From Sphingomonas glacialis (GTDB taxonomy: Bacteria > Pseudomonadota > Alphaproteobacteria > Sphingomonadales > Sphingomonadaceae): a DNA stretch of 64,000 bases. The position numbers and the translations under genes are program-made. The stretch lies in contig NZ_RCZC01000002.1 of assembly GCF_006439055.1 (NCBI RefSeq), positions 1,583,979-1,647,978 on the forward strand, in the 5' to 3' direction. Each line of letters begins with the position of its first letter. Within the stretch, counting starts at the first letter, position 1. Under the pieces are notes generated by a model. That model saw only the letters and a list, made by a program, of their open reading frames with translations, had not been told where the DNA came from and did not search any database. Positions 16,104-24,319 of this stretch are shown here, one piece after another.

Positions 16104-17516
16104 CTATCCCTCGAGCTCGCGCAGCAGCACGCGCACCGCGGTGTCGATCTCGCGGTCGGTGTCGCGCAGTTCCTCGATCCGGCGGACCGCATGGATCACC
16201 GTCGAATGGTCCCGCCCGCCGAACTTGCGGCCGATTTCGGGGAGCGAGCGCGTGGTCAGGCGCTTGGCGAGGTACATCGCGATTTGGCGCGGGCGGGCCA
16301 CCACCACCGCGCGACGTGCCGACACCAGATCGACCGGCTTCAATTCGAAATGCGCCGAGACCGCCTTCTGGATCTCGTCGATCGTCACGCGGCGCTCGGC
16401 GCCGCGCAACACGTCGCCCAAGGTCGCCACGGCGAATTCGAGATCGACCTCGACCCCGGTCAGCTGCGCATAGGCGACGACGCGGTTGAGCGCGCCCTCA
16501 AGGTCGCGGATGCTCGCGGTGATCCGCGCGGCGAGCAGGTCGAGCACCTCGCCCGGCACATGCGCGCCGGGCATGTCGAGCAGCTTCCGCTCGAGCACCG
16601 CGCGCCGCAGCGACAGGTCGGAATTCTTGATGTCGGCGACGAGGCCGCACGACAGCCGCGACATGATCCGCGCCTCGACGCCGTCCAACCCCTGCGGGCA
16701 GCGGTCGGCCGAGATGACGAGGCGTTTGCCCGCGCCCATCACTTCGTTGATCGTGTGGAAGAACTCCTCCTGCGTCGAATCCTTGCCGGCGATGAACTGG
16801 AGATCATCGACCAGCAGCAGATCGGCCGAGCGCAGCCGCAGCTTGAAGCTGTGCGTGTCGCGGTTGCGCAGCGCCTGGACGAAATCGAACATGAAGCGCT
16901 CTGCCGACATCATCAGCACACGCGCCTCTGGTACGGCGCTGAGATAGGCCGCGGCGATCGCGTGCATCAGGTGGCTCTTGCCCTGCCCGGTGCCGCTGTG
17001 GAGGAAGAGCGGGCTGAAGCGCGGCACGCCGGGTTCGGCCAAAGCCTTGGCGGCGTTGAAGGCGACGCGGTTCGAGGCATCGACGACGAAGCGGTCGAAG
17101 GTGAAGCGCGGGTCGAGCGTCGGGCGATCAGCGATGACCAGCGGCTCGGCGGGGGCGACGGGCGCCGGTGCGGGCTCGACCTTGAGCACCGCGGTCGGGG
17201 CTGCCGCGAGGCCGGTCTCGATCGAGACGCTGCGCACGTTCGGCAGCAACGCGCGGAATTCCTGGAGCAGCCGGTCGCCATAATGGTTGCGGACCCAGTT
17301 GGTCATGAACGCCGAGGGCAGCGTCAGCCGCACCGTCTCGCGCTCACCGCCCGCGACCAACGCGATCGGCTTGAGCCATTGATCGAACAACCGCACCCCG
17401 GCCGATTCGCGCAGATGCGTGCGCACCGTGTTCCAGGCGCGCGCGACGCTCTCGTCCTGCCCGCTGGCAAAGTCGGTATCGTGCGCGCCTACCCCCCTGT
17501 TCACCGTCAAGACCAC
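16104..17516 (-). CDS. dnaA: Chromosomal replication initiator DnaA
   Basis: DnaA binds oriC and opens the duplex to start replication. Domain I is at RAWNTVRTHLRESAGVRLFDQWLKPI and domain II is a variable linker. Domain III carries an AAA+ core beginning LDPRFTFDRFVVDASNRVAF, with Walker A HSGTGQGKSHLMHA, Walker B LLLVDDLQFI and sensor segments. Domain IV ends with the DNA-binding signature FGGRDHSTVIHAVRRIEEL. Walker A reads GTGQGKS where most DnaA have GxGLGKT. The GTG at 17516 gives 470 residues; a GTG at 17504 or one further in is possible because the first 20 residues are not conserved. The long promoter region upstream holds five GANTC sites. Confidence 0.97.
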   Translation of the reverse strand: MVLTVNRGVGAHDTDFASGQDESVARAWNTVRTHLRESAGVRLFDQWLKPIALVAGGERETVRLTLPSAFMTNWVRNHYGDRLLQEFRALLPNVRSVSIETGLAAAPTAVLKVEPAPAPVAPAEPLVIADRPTLDPRFTFDRFVVDASNRVAFNAAKALAEPGVPRFSPLFLHSGTGQGKSHLMHAIAAAYLSAVPEARVLMMSAERFMFDFVQALRNRDTHSFKLRLRSADLLLVDDLQFIAGKDSTQEEFFHTINEVMGAGKRLVISADRCPQGLDGVEARIMSRLSCGLVADIKNSDLSLRRAVLERKLLDMPGAHVPGEVLDLLAARITASIRDLEGALNRVVAYAQLTGVEVDLEFAVATLGDVLRGAERRVTIDEIQKAVSAHFELKPVDLVSARRAVVVARPRQIAMYLAKRLTTRSLPEIGRKFGGRDHSTVIHAVRRIEELRDTDREIDTAVRVLLRELEG

Positions 17517-17945
17517 GCCAAAACCTTTGCATTGCGAACCGCGGGAGGTCCCGCGCCGCTATAATTACGACAGACAAACTTCCCCCCAGGCGGAATCACA
17601 ATCCGTCTGACGTTTGCTATTCAAAGTGAGTCGCGAGCCAGAAACATCGCTCGCGGCGGATGGCCATTTATGAAGATCGCAGCGAGTCGAGCAAGGGGCT
17701 CGCCTGTCACATTTTCTAAATATACCCGGTTGACTCGGATTGAGCGAAGGTTTCGCGTCGGAAATCTCACAACCCTATGAATTCAGGGTATTTTTTGCGT
17801 GACACTTTGATGAAGGTTCTGCGAATCGCGGTAAACCGCGCCTTTGCGGTTTCGCCCGTTGGCAGCGTTCGCGCAACGTTCCTTAATAGGGGTTATAGCG
17901 GCACCTTAACGCGCCATCGCCGGCTTCGCGGCGCCGCGGACACGA
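17517..17945. promoter_or_regulatory. dnaA upstream region with GANTC (CcrM-type) cluster
   Basis: A gene-free stretch between dnaA and rpsT, more AT-rich than its surroundings. It contains five GANTC sites, at 17593, 17628, 17684, 17732 and 17823, within 235 bases; about one would be expected by chance at this GC content. GANTC is the target of the alphaproteobacterial cell-cycle methylase CcrM, and in Caulobacter dnaA transcription responds to methylation of such a site. The AT-rich part at roughly 17707-17815 could carry the promoter. I see no good match to the DnaA-box consensus, so an origin is not claimed. Confidence 0.6.
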
Positions 17946-17977
17946 CAAAAAGCCCGCCGGACACATGTCCAGCGGGC
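17946..17977 (-). terminator. Rho-independent terminator of rpsT
   Basis: On the minus strand a 12-bp stem (GCCCGC, one T-G pair, GGACA and their mirror) closes a two-base loop and is followed by TTTTT. It lies about 30 bases after the rpsT stop codon. Confidence 0.9.
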
Positions 17978-18005
17978 GATCAGCCGTTGCGTAACCCGAT
18001 TGGGA

Positions 18006-18269
18006 TTAAGCGAGCGCGGTGAGGCGCTTGGTCAGGCGCGAGAACTTGCGGCTCGCGGTGTTCTTGTGCAGCACGCCCTTGGCGACGCCACGCATCAACT
18101 CGGGCTGAACCATCGCCATTGCGGCGGTTGCAGCAGCCTTATCGCCCGCTTCGAGCGCATTCTCGACCTTCTTGACGAAAGTGCGAATGCGACCGGTACG
18201 GTTGCCGTTCACGATGGTCCGCGCGGCGTTACGACGGATGCGCTTTTTCGCCTGTGGCGTGTTCGCCAT
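18006..18269 (-). CDS. rpsT: 30S ribosomal protein S20
   Basis: An 87-residue basic protein with the S20 sequence pattern: [21 protein letters not shown] at the N-terminus, [18 protein letters not shown] in the middle and the C-terminal [24 protein letters not shown]20 binds 16S rRNA early in 30S assembly. The gene is upstream of dnaA on the same strand and is separated from it by a strong terminator and the long dnaA regulatory region. This rpsT-dnaA order is typical of alphaproteobacteria. Confidence 0.98.
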   Translation of the reverse strand: MANTPQAKKRIRRNAARTIVNGNRTGRIRTFVKKVENALEAGDKAAATAAMAMVQPELMRGVAKGVLHKNTASRKFSRLTKRLTALA

Positions 18270-18360
18270 GAAGCCCTCTGATCTGTAAATAAGAAAGGGC
18301 GGGAGGTAACTCCCGGCCCCGGAAGCCGTGCGCCTTACGCAGAACCGGGGTGGCGGTCAA

Positions 18361-19170
18361 TCATTTCTGGCATTTCGGGCACCAGAAAGTCGAGCGGCCG
18401 CCCTCGGCATAGCGTTCGACCGTGCCGCCGCAGCTGCACGGCTCGCCCTCGCGGCCATAGACCGCGAATTGCTTGGAGAAATAGCCGAGTTCGCCGTCGG
18501 GGCGGGCGTAGTCGCGCAAGGAAGAGCCGCCGGCGTCGATCGCCGCGAGCAGCACCTCGCGAATGGCGGGTACTAGGCGCGCGAGCTTGGCGCGCGACAC
18601 GCTGCCGGCGGCGCGCTTGGGCGAAATGCGGGCGGCGAACAGCGCTTCGCAGACATAGATGTTGCCGAGTCCCGCGACGAGTCGCTGGTCGAGCAGCATC
18701 AGCTTGATCGACGCGATTCGCCCGGCGAGCTTGTCGTGGAGATAGGGGACGGTCAGCTCTGGCCCGAGCGGTTCGGGGCCGAGCGCCTTGAACGCAGGGA
18801 ACTCGGCGAGCGATTCGGTCGGCAGAAGATCGACCGAGCCGAAGCGCCGCGGATCGTTGAGCGCGAGCCGCTGCATCGCGGTTTCGAGAATCAGGTGATC
18901 GTGCGGGAGCAGCTCGGACGGATCGACTCGCCACCGCCCCGACATGCCGAGGTGGAAGATCATGGTGTCGCCGCGATCGGTGTCGATCAGCCCATATTTC
19001 GCGCGCCGCGACAGGCCGGTCACCGTCGCGCCGGTCAGCCGCTGGCCGAGATCCTCGGGAAACGGCCGCCGCAGATCGCCGCGACGCATCTGGACGCGCG
19101 TAATGCGCTGGCCGTCGAGCACGGGCCGCAGGCCGCGCACGGTGGTCTCGACTTCGGGAAGTTCTGGCAT
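18361..19170 (-). CDS. mutM: Formamidopyrimidine-DNA glycosylase
   Basis: A 269-residue base-excision repair enzyme that removes 8-oxoguanine and ring-opened purines and cuts the strand. The ATG at 19170 gives the required N-terminus MPELPEVETTVRGL, with P2 as the catalytic amine and E3 as its partner; an upstream in-frame start would block catalysis. The H2TH domain is near GLGNIYVCEALFAARISPKR. The C-terminal zinc finger has four cysteines (PCSCGG...FWCPKCQK). It is divergent from ubiE, with a hairpin repeat in the spacer. Confidence 0.97.
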   Translation of the reverse strand: MPELPEVETTVRGLRPVLDGQRITRVQMRRGDLRRPFPEDLGQRLTGATVTGLSRRAKYGLIDTDRGDTMIFHLGMSGRWRVDPSELLPHDHLILETAMQRLALNDPRRFGSVDLLPTESLAEFPAFKALGPEPLGPELTVPYLHDKLAGRIASIKLMLLDQRLVAGLGNIYVCEALFAARISPKRAAGSVSRAKLARLVPAIREVLLAAIDAGGSSLRDYARPDGELGYFSKQFAVYGREGEPCSCGGTVERYAEGGRSTFWCPKCQK

Positions 19171-19278
19171 CCCCCGTCCCTGCCCGTTTCCACGCCCGCC
19201 GCGCAAGCGGCTACCCACACCGAGACCACTCGGCGCTCGGGCGAAGGCGCGCTTTCATTGCGTAGCACCCAACGCGCC

Positions 19279-19346
19279 TTTCTTCTTCTCTCCGCGTGAA
19301 CAAAAGACTTGATTCACGCGGAGACGCGGAGACGCGGAGAAGAAAG
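19279..19346. repeat. Hairpin with CGCGGAGA tandem repeats
   Basis: The left arm CTTCTCTCCGCGTGAA is mirrored by TTCACGCGGAGA. In the right arm the eight-base unit CGCGGAGA is present three times in tandem before AGAAAG closes the pairing. It lies in the divergent spacer between mutM and ubiE. The uneven copy number between arms suggests slippage. Confidence 0.75.
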
Positions 19347-19426
19347 AGTCGGGTCGCGCGGGACGATTTGTCCGAGCAGCAACGCAGCGGTTTGCGCTGC
19401 CGCTTTGCTCGGCTAGAGCGTGCGGC

Positions 19427-20170
19427 ATGAACGATCCAAACTCTGGCACCGTCTCCTTCGGCTACGAAGACATCCCCGCCACCGAAAAGACCGCCCGCGT
19501 CGGCGGCGTCTTCTCGAGCGTCGCGCGCAGCTACGACATCATGAACGATGCGATGTCGGGCGGGATGCACCGTGTGTGGAAGGACCGCTTCGTGCGCCGC
19601 GTGAAGCCGCGCGACGGCGAGCAGATCCTCGACATGGCGGGCGGCACCGGCGACATCGCCTTCCGCCTGGCCGAATCGGGCGCGAGCGTCACCGTCGCCG
19701 ACATCAACCCGCAGATGCTCGAAGTCGGCATCGACCGCGCGGCAAAGCGCGGCATCGACGGCCTGGTCTGGACCGAGGCCAATGCCGAGACGCTGGTCTT
19801 CCCCGACCGCTTTTTCGATGCCTATACGATCGCGTTCGGCATCCGGAACGTGACCGACATCCCCAAGGCGCTGCGCGAGGCAAACCGCGTGCTGCGGCGT
19901 GGCGGGCGGTTCTACTGCCTCGAATTCTCGACCACGCTGTGGCCGGGTTTCGCCGATGTGTACGACGCCTATTCGCACAAGCTCGTCCCCAAGCTCGGCA
20001 AGCTGCTCGCGCAGGACGAGGACAGCTATCGATATCTGATCGAGTCGATCCGTCGCTTCCCCGACATGCCGACCTTTGAAGGGATGATCCGCGACGCGGG
20101 TTTCGTGCAGACCGGCGTCGAGCCGATGCTCGGCGGGCTGGTTGCTATCCACCATGGGTGGAAGATTTGA
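19427..20170 (+). CDS. ubiE: Ubiquinone biosynthesis C-methyltransferase UbiE
   Basis: A 247-residue SAM-dependent methyltransferase that adds the C-2 methyl group in ubiquinone (and, where present, menaquinone) synthesis. Signature blocks are seen: VFSSVARSYDIMNDAMSGGMHRVWKD, the SAM motif ILDMAGGTGDIAFRLAE, TIAFGIRNVTDIPKALREANRVLRRGG and the late AYSHKLVPKLG plus GLVAIHHGWKI. The ATG at 19427 is the normal start. It precedes ubiB on the same strand; a palindromic element lies between them, and the two genes belong to one pathway. Confidence 0.97.
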   Translation: MNDPNSGTVSFGYEDIPATEKTARVGGVFSSVARSYDIMNDAMSGGMHRVWKDRFVRRVKPRDGEQILDMAGGTGDIAFRLAESGASVTVADINPQMLEVGIDRAAKRGIDGLVWTEANAETLVFPDRFFDAYTIAFGIRNVTDIPKALREANRVLRRGGRFYCLEFSTTLWPGFADVYDAYSHKLVPKLGKLLAQDEDSYRYLIESIRRFPDMPTFEGMIRDAGFVQTGVEPMLGGLVAIHHGWKI

Positions 20171-20187
20171 TGGGGTGTTCCCTTAAT

Positions 20188-20310
20188 CCCTCTCCCATCG
20201 GGAGAGGGTGGCCGAGCGCAGCGAGGTCGGGTGAGGGCAGTTTACGGCTTCGCCCTGTCCTCACCCTTCCGTCGCTTCGCTCCTCCCTCCCTCTCCCACA
20301 GGGAGAGGGA
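20188..20310. repeat. Long palindromic repeat, GGGAGAGGG variant
   Basis: Outer hairpins CCCTCTCCCATCGGGAGAGGG (left) and CCCTCTCCCACAGGGAGAGGG (right) flank a centre of about 80 bases with GGTGAGGGC and CCTCACCC arms. It resembles, with changed arms, the elements at 3883 and 5992. Its right end stops six bases before the ubiB start codon and appears to supply the ribosome-binding site. Confidence 0.82.
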
Positions 20311-20315
20311 AAGAA

Positions 20316-21851
20316 GTGACCGCCCCCGCAACGCACGTCTGGCGCCTGCTCAAATGGGGCCGGATCCTCGCCCGGCACGGCGCGCTCAGCGGCATCGAGC
20401 GCGACGCCAACACCCCGCTGCCGATCCGCCGTCTCGCGCGGATCGCCCGCATCGGCGCGCGTGTGCCGAAAGTGCCGCGCTATGCCGATGCGCTCCAGGC
20501 GATCGGCCCCGCCGCGATCAAGCTCGGCCAGACGCTCGCGACGCGTCCCGACATCGTCGGCGAGACGGCGTCGAACGATCTGATGCGGCTTCAGGACGCG
20601 CTCCCGCCCGTCCCCTACGAAACGATCCACGCCGCGATGACGCGCGCCTTCGGGCGCGATCCGGCCGATCTGTTTGCCTCGATCGACCCGGTGCCGGTCG
20701 GCGCCGCCTCGATCGCGCAGGTGCATCGCGGCGTCACCACCGACGGCCGCACCGTCGCGATCAAGGTGCTGCGCCCCGGCGTCGAGGAAGATTTCACCCG
20801 CGCGATCGAGACCTATCAATGGGCCGCGGCGCAGGTCGAGGGCTATGGTGGCGAACTCGCGCGGCTGCGCCCGCGCCTCGTCATCGAGACCTTCAAGCGC
20901 TGGACCGCGCGCGAGCTCGATCTGCGGCGGGAAGCCGCCTCGGCCTCCGAACTCGCCGATGCGATGACGGCTGAGCCCGATTTCCTGGTGCCCAAGATCG
21001 ACTGGCAGCGCACCAGCGGCAAGGTGCTGACGCTCGAATGGATCGACGGCATCAAGCTGTCGAACCGCCCCGCGCTCGTCGCGGCGGGCTATGACCTCAA
21101 GGCGCTCGCCAACACGCTGGTCCATGCCTTCCTGCGCCAGGCGATCGCCGAAGGCTTCTTCCATGCCGACATGCACCAGGGGAACCTGTTCGCGCTGCCC
21201 GGCAACAAGATCGCCGCGATCGACTTCGGCATCATGGGCCGGATCGACCGGCGCGCGCGCGTCTGGCTGGCCGAGATCCTCTACGGGCTGATCACCGGCA
21301 ATTATAAGCGCGTCGCGGAGATTCATTTCGAGGCGGGCTATGTCCCGGCACACCACAATGTCGCCGAATTCGCGACCGCGCTGCGTGCGGTCGGCGAGCC
21401 GATGCGCGGCATGTCGGTCAAGGACATGTCGATCGGGATGATGCTCGACGGGCTGTTCAACATTACGCGCGACTTCGACATGCAGACCCAGCCGCATCTG
21501 CTGCTGCTGCAGAAGACGATGGTGATGGTCGAGGGCGTGGCGACCAGCCTCGATCCCGAGATCAATCTGTGGGACGCAGCGGCGCCGTTCGTGCGCGAAT
21601 GGATCCGCACCGAGCTCGGCCCCGAAGCGGCGGTCGCCGACCGGCTGGTCGAGGATTTCCGCACGCTCGCGCGGCTGCCCGAGCTGATCCGCAACATCGA
21701 ACGCCGCTTCCCCAATGCGCCCGGCGCGCCACCCGAACCGCCGCTGCGCGAGATCGAGGTCGTGCGGATCGGCGGCGGCTGGCGCTATGCGCTCGTCGCG
21801 GCGCTGAGCGCGGGCGCGAGCCTGGGGCTGGGCTGGATGCTGTGGGGGTGA
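20316..21851 (+). CDS. ubiB: ABC1/UbiB-family kinase-like ubiquinone biosynthesis protein
   Basis: A 511-residue atypical kinase needed for ubiquinone synthesis, probably acting as an ATPase that extracts pathway lipids. Family motifs appear in order: the KxGQ box AIKLGQTLATRPD, the Ala-rich loop PVGAASIAQVHRG, the lysine strand AIKVLRPG, the catalytic loop HADMHQGNLF and the DFG-like IDFGIMGRID. Hydrophobic C-terminal residues (ALVAALSAGASLGLGWMLW) form a membrane anchor. The start is a GTG at 20316, preceded by the GGGAGAGGGA arm of the palindromic repeat. It follows ubiE. Confidence 0.95.
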   Translation: MTAPATHVWRLLKWGRILARHGALSGIERDANTPLPIRRLARIARIGARVPKVPRYADALQAIGPAAIKLGQTLATRPDIVGETASNDLMRLQDALPPVPYETIHAAMTRAFGRDPADLFASIDPVPVGAASIAQVHRGVTTDGRTVAIKVLRPGVEEDFTRAIETYQWAAAQVEGYGGELARLRPRLVIETFKRWTARELDLRREAASASELADAMTAEPDFLVPKIDWQRTSGKVLTLEWIDGIKLSNRPALVAAGYDLKALANTLVHAFLRQAIAEGFFHADMHQGNLFALPGNKIAAIDFGIMGRIDRRARVWLAEILYGLITGNYKRVAEIHFEAGYVPAHHNVAEFATALRAVGEPMRGMSVKDMSIGMMLDGLFNITRDFDMQTQPHLLLLQKTMVMVEGVATSLDPEINLWDAAAPFVREWIRTELGPEAAVADRLVEDFRTLARLPELIRNIERRFPNAPGAPPEPPLREIEVVRIGGGWRYALVAALSAGASLGLGWMLWG

Positions 21852-21888
21852 GGCGGCACGCCCTTTCGACGCGCCGCAACGCGCACGC

Positions 21889-22998
21889 ATGACGCCGCGG
21901 GCGCCCGTCTGGCTGACCGAGCCATCGCGCTACGCGGCGCTGTCGCAACCGCGCGCGCGGATCGCGCTGGTGGCGCTCGCCCTGCTGCTGCTCGCAACGT
22001 TGCTCGCGCTCGCTAGTCCCGCCGCGCCGCTGGCGAACCCGACGGCCGGCGACGATCAGCACGACATCCTGCTCTACGAGACGATCGTCCAGGGGCTTCG
22101 CGGCGGGGGCGATTATTACGGCGTCACCGGACAGGCGCTGCGGACGGCCGAATATCCGATGCGCCCGTTCTTCGCCTTCCGCTTGCCGACCTTGGCGGTC
22201 GTCGAGGCGGCGCTTCCGCTCTTCGTAACGATGACCTTGCTGTACGCGTTGGTCGCGGGTGTCGGCTACGTCTGGTATCTGCGGCTCGGCGGCGTGTTCG
22301 ATCGGCCAGCGCCGCGGCTGATCGCGTTGGCGCTGCTCGCAGGGGGCCTGATCGCCTTTACCCAAGGCGACCTTTTCGCGCTTCATGAGATCTGGAGCGG
22401 GCTGCTGATCGCGCTCTCGCTGGCGCTGCGACGCGAGGACAAGTGGATCGAGGCGGTCGCGATCGGGCTGATCGCGATGCTGATCCGCGAGACCGCCGCG
22501 CTCTATGTTTGCGTGATGGCGCTGTTCGCGATCGCCGAGGGTCGCCGCCGCGAAGCGCTCGGCTGGGCGGCGACGCTCGGCGTGCTGGCGATCGTCGTCG
22601 CGCTCCACGCGCATGCCGTGGCGATGGTGGTGCGCGAGACCGATCCCGCCGCGCCCGGCTTGGCGGCACTGCCCGGCTTCGGCATCTTCGTCACGACGAT
22701 GCAGCAGTCCACCGCGCTCACCTTCGCGCCCTTCTGGCTCGCCGCGCCGCTCGTCGCGCTGGCGCTGTTCGGCTGGTCGGCGTGGCGCAGCGCGCTGGCG
22801 CTGCGCGCGCTGGCGGTGTTCGTGGCGTATGCGCTGCTGCTTGCGCTGTTCGGGCGGGCCGACAGCTTCTATGGCGGGTTGATGATCGCCCCCACTTTCC
22901 TGATCGGCCTCGCCTTCGCGCCAGATGGCCTGCGCGACCTGATCGCCGCTGCGCGCGGGCCGCGGCGGAAAATCATCGTGACGCGGGTGACGCGGTGA
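21889..22998 (+). CDS. Polytopic membrane protein, possible GT-C-type transferase
   Basis: A 369-residue protein with about nine hydrophobic segments. The first periplasmic loop contains an acidic cluster (TAGDDQHDILLYETIVQGLRGGGDYYGV), the type of position where GT-C glycosyltransferases keep a catalytic aspartate, but I do not recognise a specific family. A conserved-looking IRETAALYVCVMALF segment lies in the middle. The ATG at 21889 is the first good start. Its stop overlaps the coaC start by four bases (GTGA), so it is expressed with the coenzyme A genes even though its function seems unrelated. Confidence 0.65.
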   Translation: MTPRAPVWLTEPSRYAALSQPRARIALVALALLLLATLLALASPAAPLANPTAGDDQHDILLYETIVQGLRGGGDYYGVTGQALRTAEYPMRPFFAFRLPTLAVVEAALPLFVTMTLLYALVAGVGYVWYLRLGGVFDRPAPRLIALALLAGGLIAFTQGDLFALHEIWSGLLIALSLALRREDKWIEAVAIGLIAMLIRETAALYVCVMALFAIAEGRRREALGWAATLGVLAIVVALHAHAVAMVVRETDPAAPGLAALPGFGIFVTTMQQSTALTFAPFWLAAPLVALALFGWSAWRSALALRALAVFVAYALLLALFGRADSFYGGLMIAPTFLIGLAFAPDGLRDLIAAARGPRRKIIVTRVTR

Positions 22999-23528
22999 AG
23001 ATCCTGCTGATCGTCGGCGGCGGCATCGCCGCGTACAAGGCGTGCGAGCTGATCCGGCTGTGCCGCAAGGCCGGGATCGGCGTGAAAAGCGTGCTGACCG
23101 CGGGCGGTGCGCATTTCGTCACGCCTATGACGCTGGCGGCACTGTCGGAAAACCAGGTTTATACCTCGCTGTGGGACCTCAAGGACGAGGCCGAGATGGG
23201 ACATATCCAGCTCAGCCGCGAGGCCGATCTCGTCGTCGTCGCGCCTGCGACCGCCGATCTGATGGCGAAGATGGCGGCCGGGATCGCCGATGATCTCGCG
23301 ACGACGCTGCTGCTCGCGACCGACAAGCCCGTGCTCGCCGCGCCGGCGATGAACGTGCGAATGTGGCAGCATCCCGCGACGCGCCGCAATGTCGCCACTC
23401 TGCGCGGCGACGGGGTAACGGTGCTCGAGCCCGACGAAGGCGCGATGGCGTGCGGTGAATTTGGGCCAGGCCGATTGCCCGAGCCGGCAGAGATCTTCGC
23501 GGCGATCCAGGCGGCGTTGGCGGCGTGA
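22995..23528 (+). CDS. coaC: Phosphopantothenoylcysteine decarboxylase (separate CoaC)
   Basis: A 177-residue flavoprotein of the HFCD family that decarboxylates phosphopantothenoylcysteine in coenzyme A synthesis. Seen: the FMN loop LIVGGGIAAYKACELIR, the histidine in MGHIQLSREADLVVVAPATAD, the PAMNVRMW substrate motif and the ACGEFGPGRLPEP lid with its cysteine. In most bacteria this domain is fused to CoaB; here it stops at AIQAALAA and the ligase is a separate frame. The start is a GTG at 22995, overlapping the previous stop (GTGA), and its own stop overlaps coaB in the same way. Together the two cover the full bifunctional enzyme. Confidence 0.9.
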   Translation: MKILLIVGGGIAAYKACELIRLCRKAGIGVKSVLTAGGAHFVTPMTLAALSENQVYTSLWDLKDEAEMGHIQLSREADLVVVAPATADLMAKMAAGIADDLATTLLLATDKPVLAAPAMNVRMWQHPATRRNVATLRGDGVTVLEPDEGAMACGEFGPGRLPEPAEIFAAIQAALAA

Positions 23529-24169
23529 GCGCGCTTGCTGGACTGCACATCCTCGTCACCGCCGGACCGACGCACGAGCCGATCGATCCGGTGCGCTATC
23601 TCGCCAATCGCTCGTCGGGGAAGCAGGGTTTCGCGATCGCCGCGGCGCTCGCTGCGCGCGGCGCGCGGGTGACGCTGATCGCTGGGCCAGTGACGCTCGC
23701 GACCCCCGACGGGGTGACGCGCGTCGATGTCGAAACCGCCCTCCAGATGGAGACCGCAGTAGCGGCTGCGCTTCCCGCCGATGCCGCGGTGCTTGTGGCT
23801 GCCGTCGCCGATTGGCGCGTCGAAGGTGCGGGGCAGAAGATCAAGAAGGGGGCGGACGGTCCGCCCGTGCTGCAGCTGGTCGAGAACCCCGACATCCTCG
23901 CAGGACTCGCTCGAAGCCAGGATCGTCCGCGACTCTTGATCGGCTTTGCGGCCGAGACTGAGCGGGTCATCGAGCACGCCACGGCGAAGCGGACGCGCAA
24001 GCAGGTCGATTGGATCGTCGCCAATGACGTGTCGGGCGACGTGATGGGCGGCGCGGCGAATACCGTCCATATCGTCACCGCCGATGGTGTCGAAAGCTGG
24101 GAACGACTGCCCAAGGAGGCGGTCGCAGAGCAGCTTGCCGAGCGGATCGTGCAGGCGCTGACGCGCTGA
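23525..24169 (+). CDS. coaB: Phosphopantothenate-cysteine ligase (separate CoaB)
   Basis: A 214-residue ligase joining phosphopantothenate and cysteine in coenzyme A synthesis. Family blocks are clear: ILVTAGPTHEPIDPVRYLANRSSGKQGFAIA at the N-terminus, VAAVADWRV in the middle, and the lysine-bearing KIKKG loop, then LVENPDILAGL, LIGFAAET and VANDV. This is normally the C-terminal half of CoaBC. Here it starts with its own GTG at 23525, which overlaps the coaC stop by four bases, so the two are coupled but made as separate chains. dut lies downstream, as in many alphaproteobacteria. Confidence 0.92.
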   Translation: MSALAGLHILVTAGPTHEPIDPVRYLANRSSGKQGFAIAAALAARGARVTLIAGPVTLATPDGVTRVDVETALQMETAVAAALPADAAVLVAAVADWRVEGAGQKIKKGADGPPVLQLVENPDILAGLARSQDRPRLLIGFAAETERVIEHATAKRTRKQVDWIVANDVSGDVMGGAANTVHIVTADGVESWERLPKEAVAEQLAERIVQALTR

Positions 24170-24209
24170 CGGACGATTTGCGCGACGGCCTGATGTGTCG
24201 TCCGCCACC

Positions 24210-24294
24210 GTCACCCCGTCTTGTGCCGGGGTCCACCGTGACGAGAATCGCGGTGCTTGCGGCGCGGTGGCCCCCGGCACAAGGCCGGGGTGAC
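24210..24294. repeat. Palindromic repeat, CCCCGGCAC type (copy 1)
   Basis: The left arm GTCACCCCGTCTTGTGCCGGGG is mirrored by CCCCGGCACAAGGCCGGGGTGAC at the right, and the inner arms CCACCGTG and GCGGTGG pair as well. It lies between the converging coaB and DUF3072 genes. A close relative is at 57518-57612, also between converging genes. Confidence 0.85.
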
Positions 24295-24319
24295 AGGTCA
24301 AGGTCTCGGTCCCGACCCC

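Noticed and set aside
17517..17945. Replication origin in the dnaA-rpsT spacer
   Set aside because: The stretch is AT-rich and next to dnaA, but I found no clear DnaA boxes. In Caulobacter the origin lies some distance from dnaA. GC-skew analysis of the whole genome would be needed.
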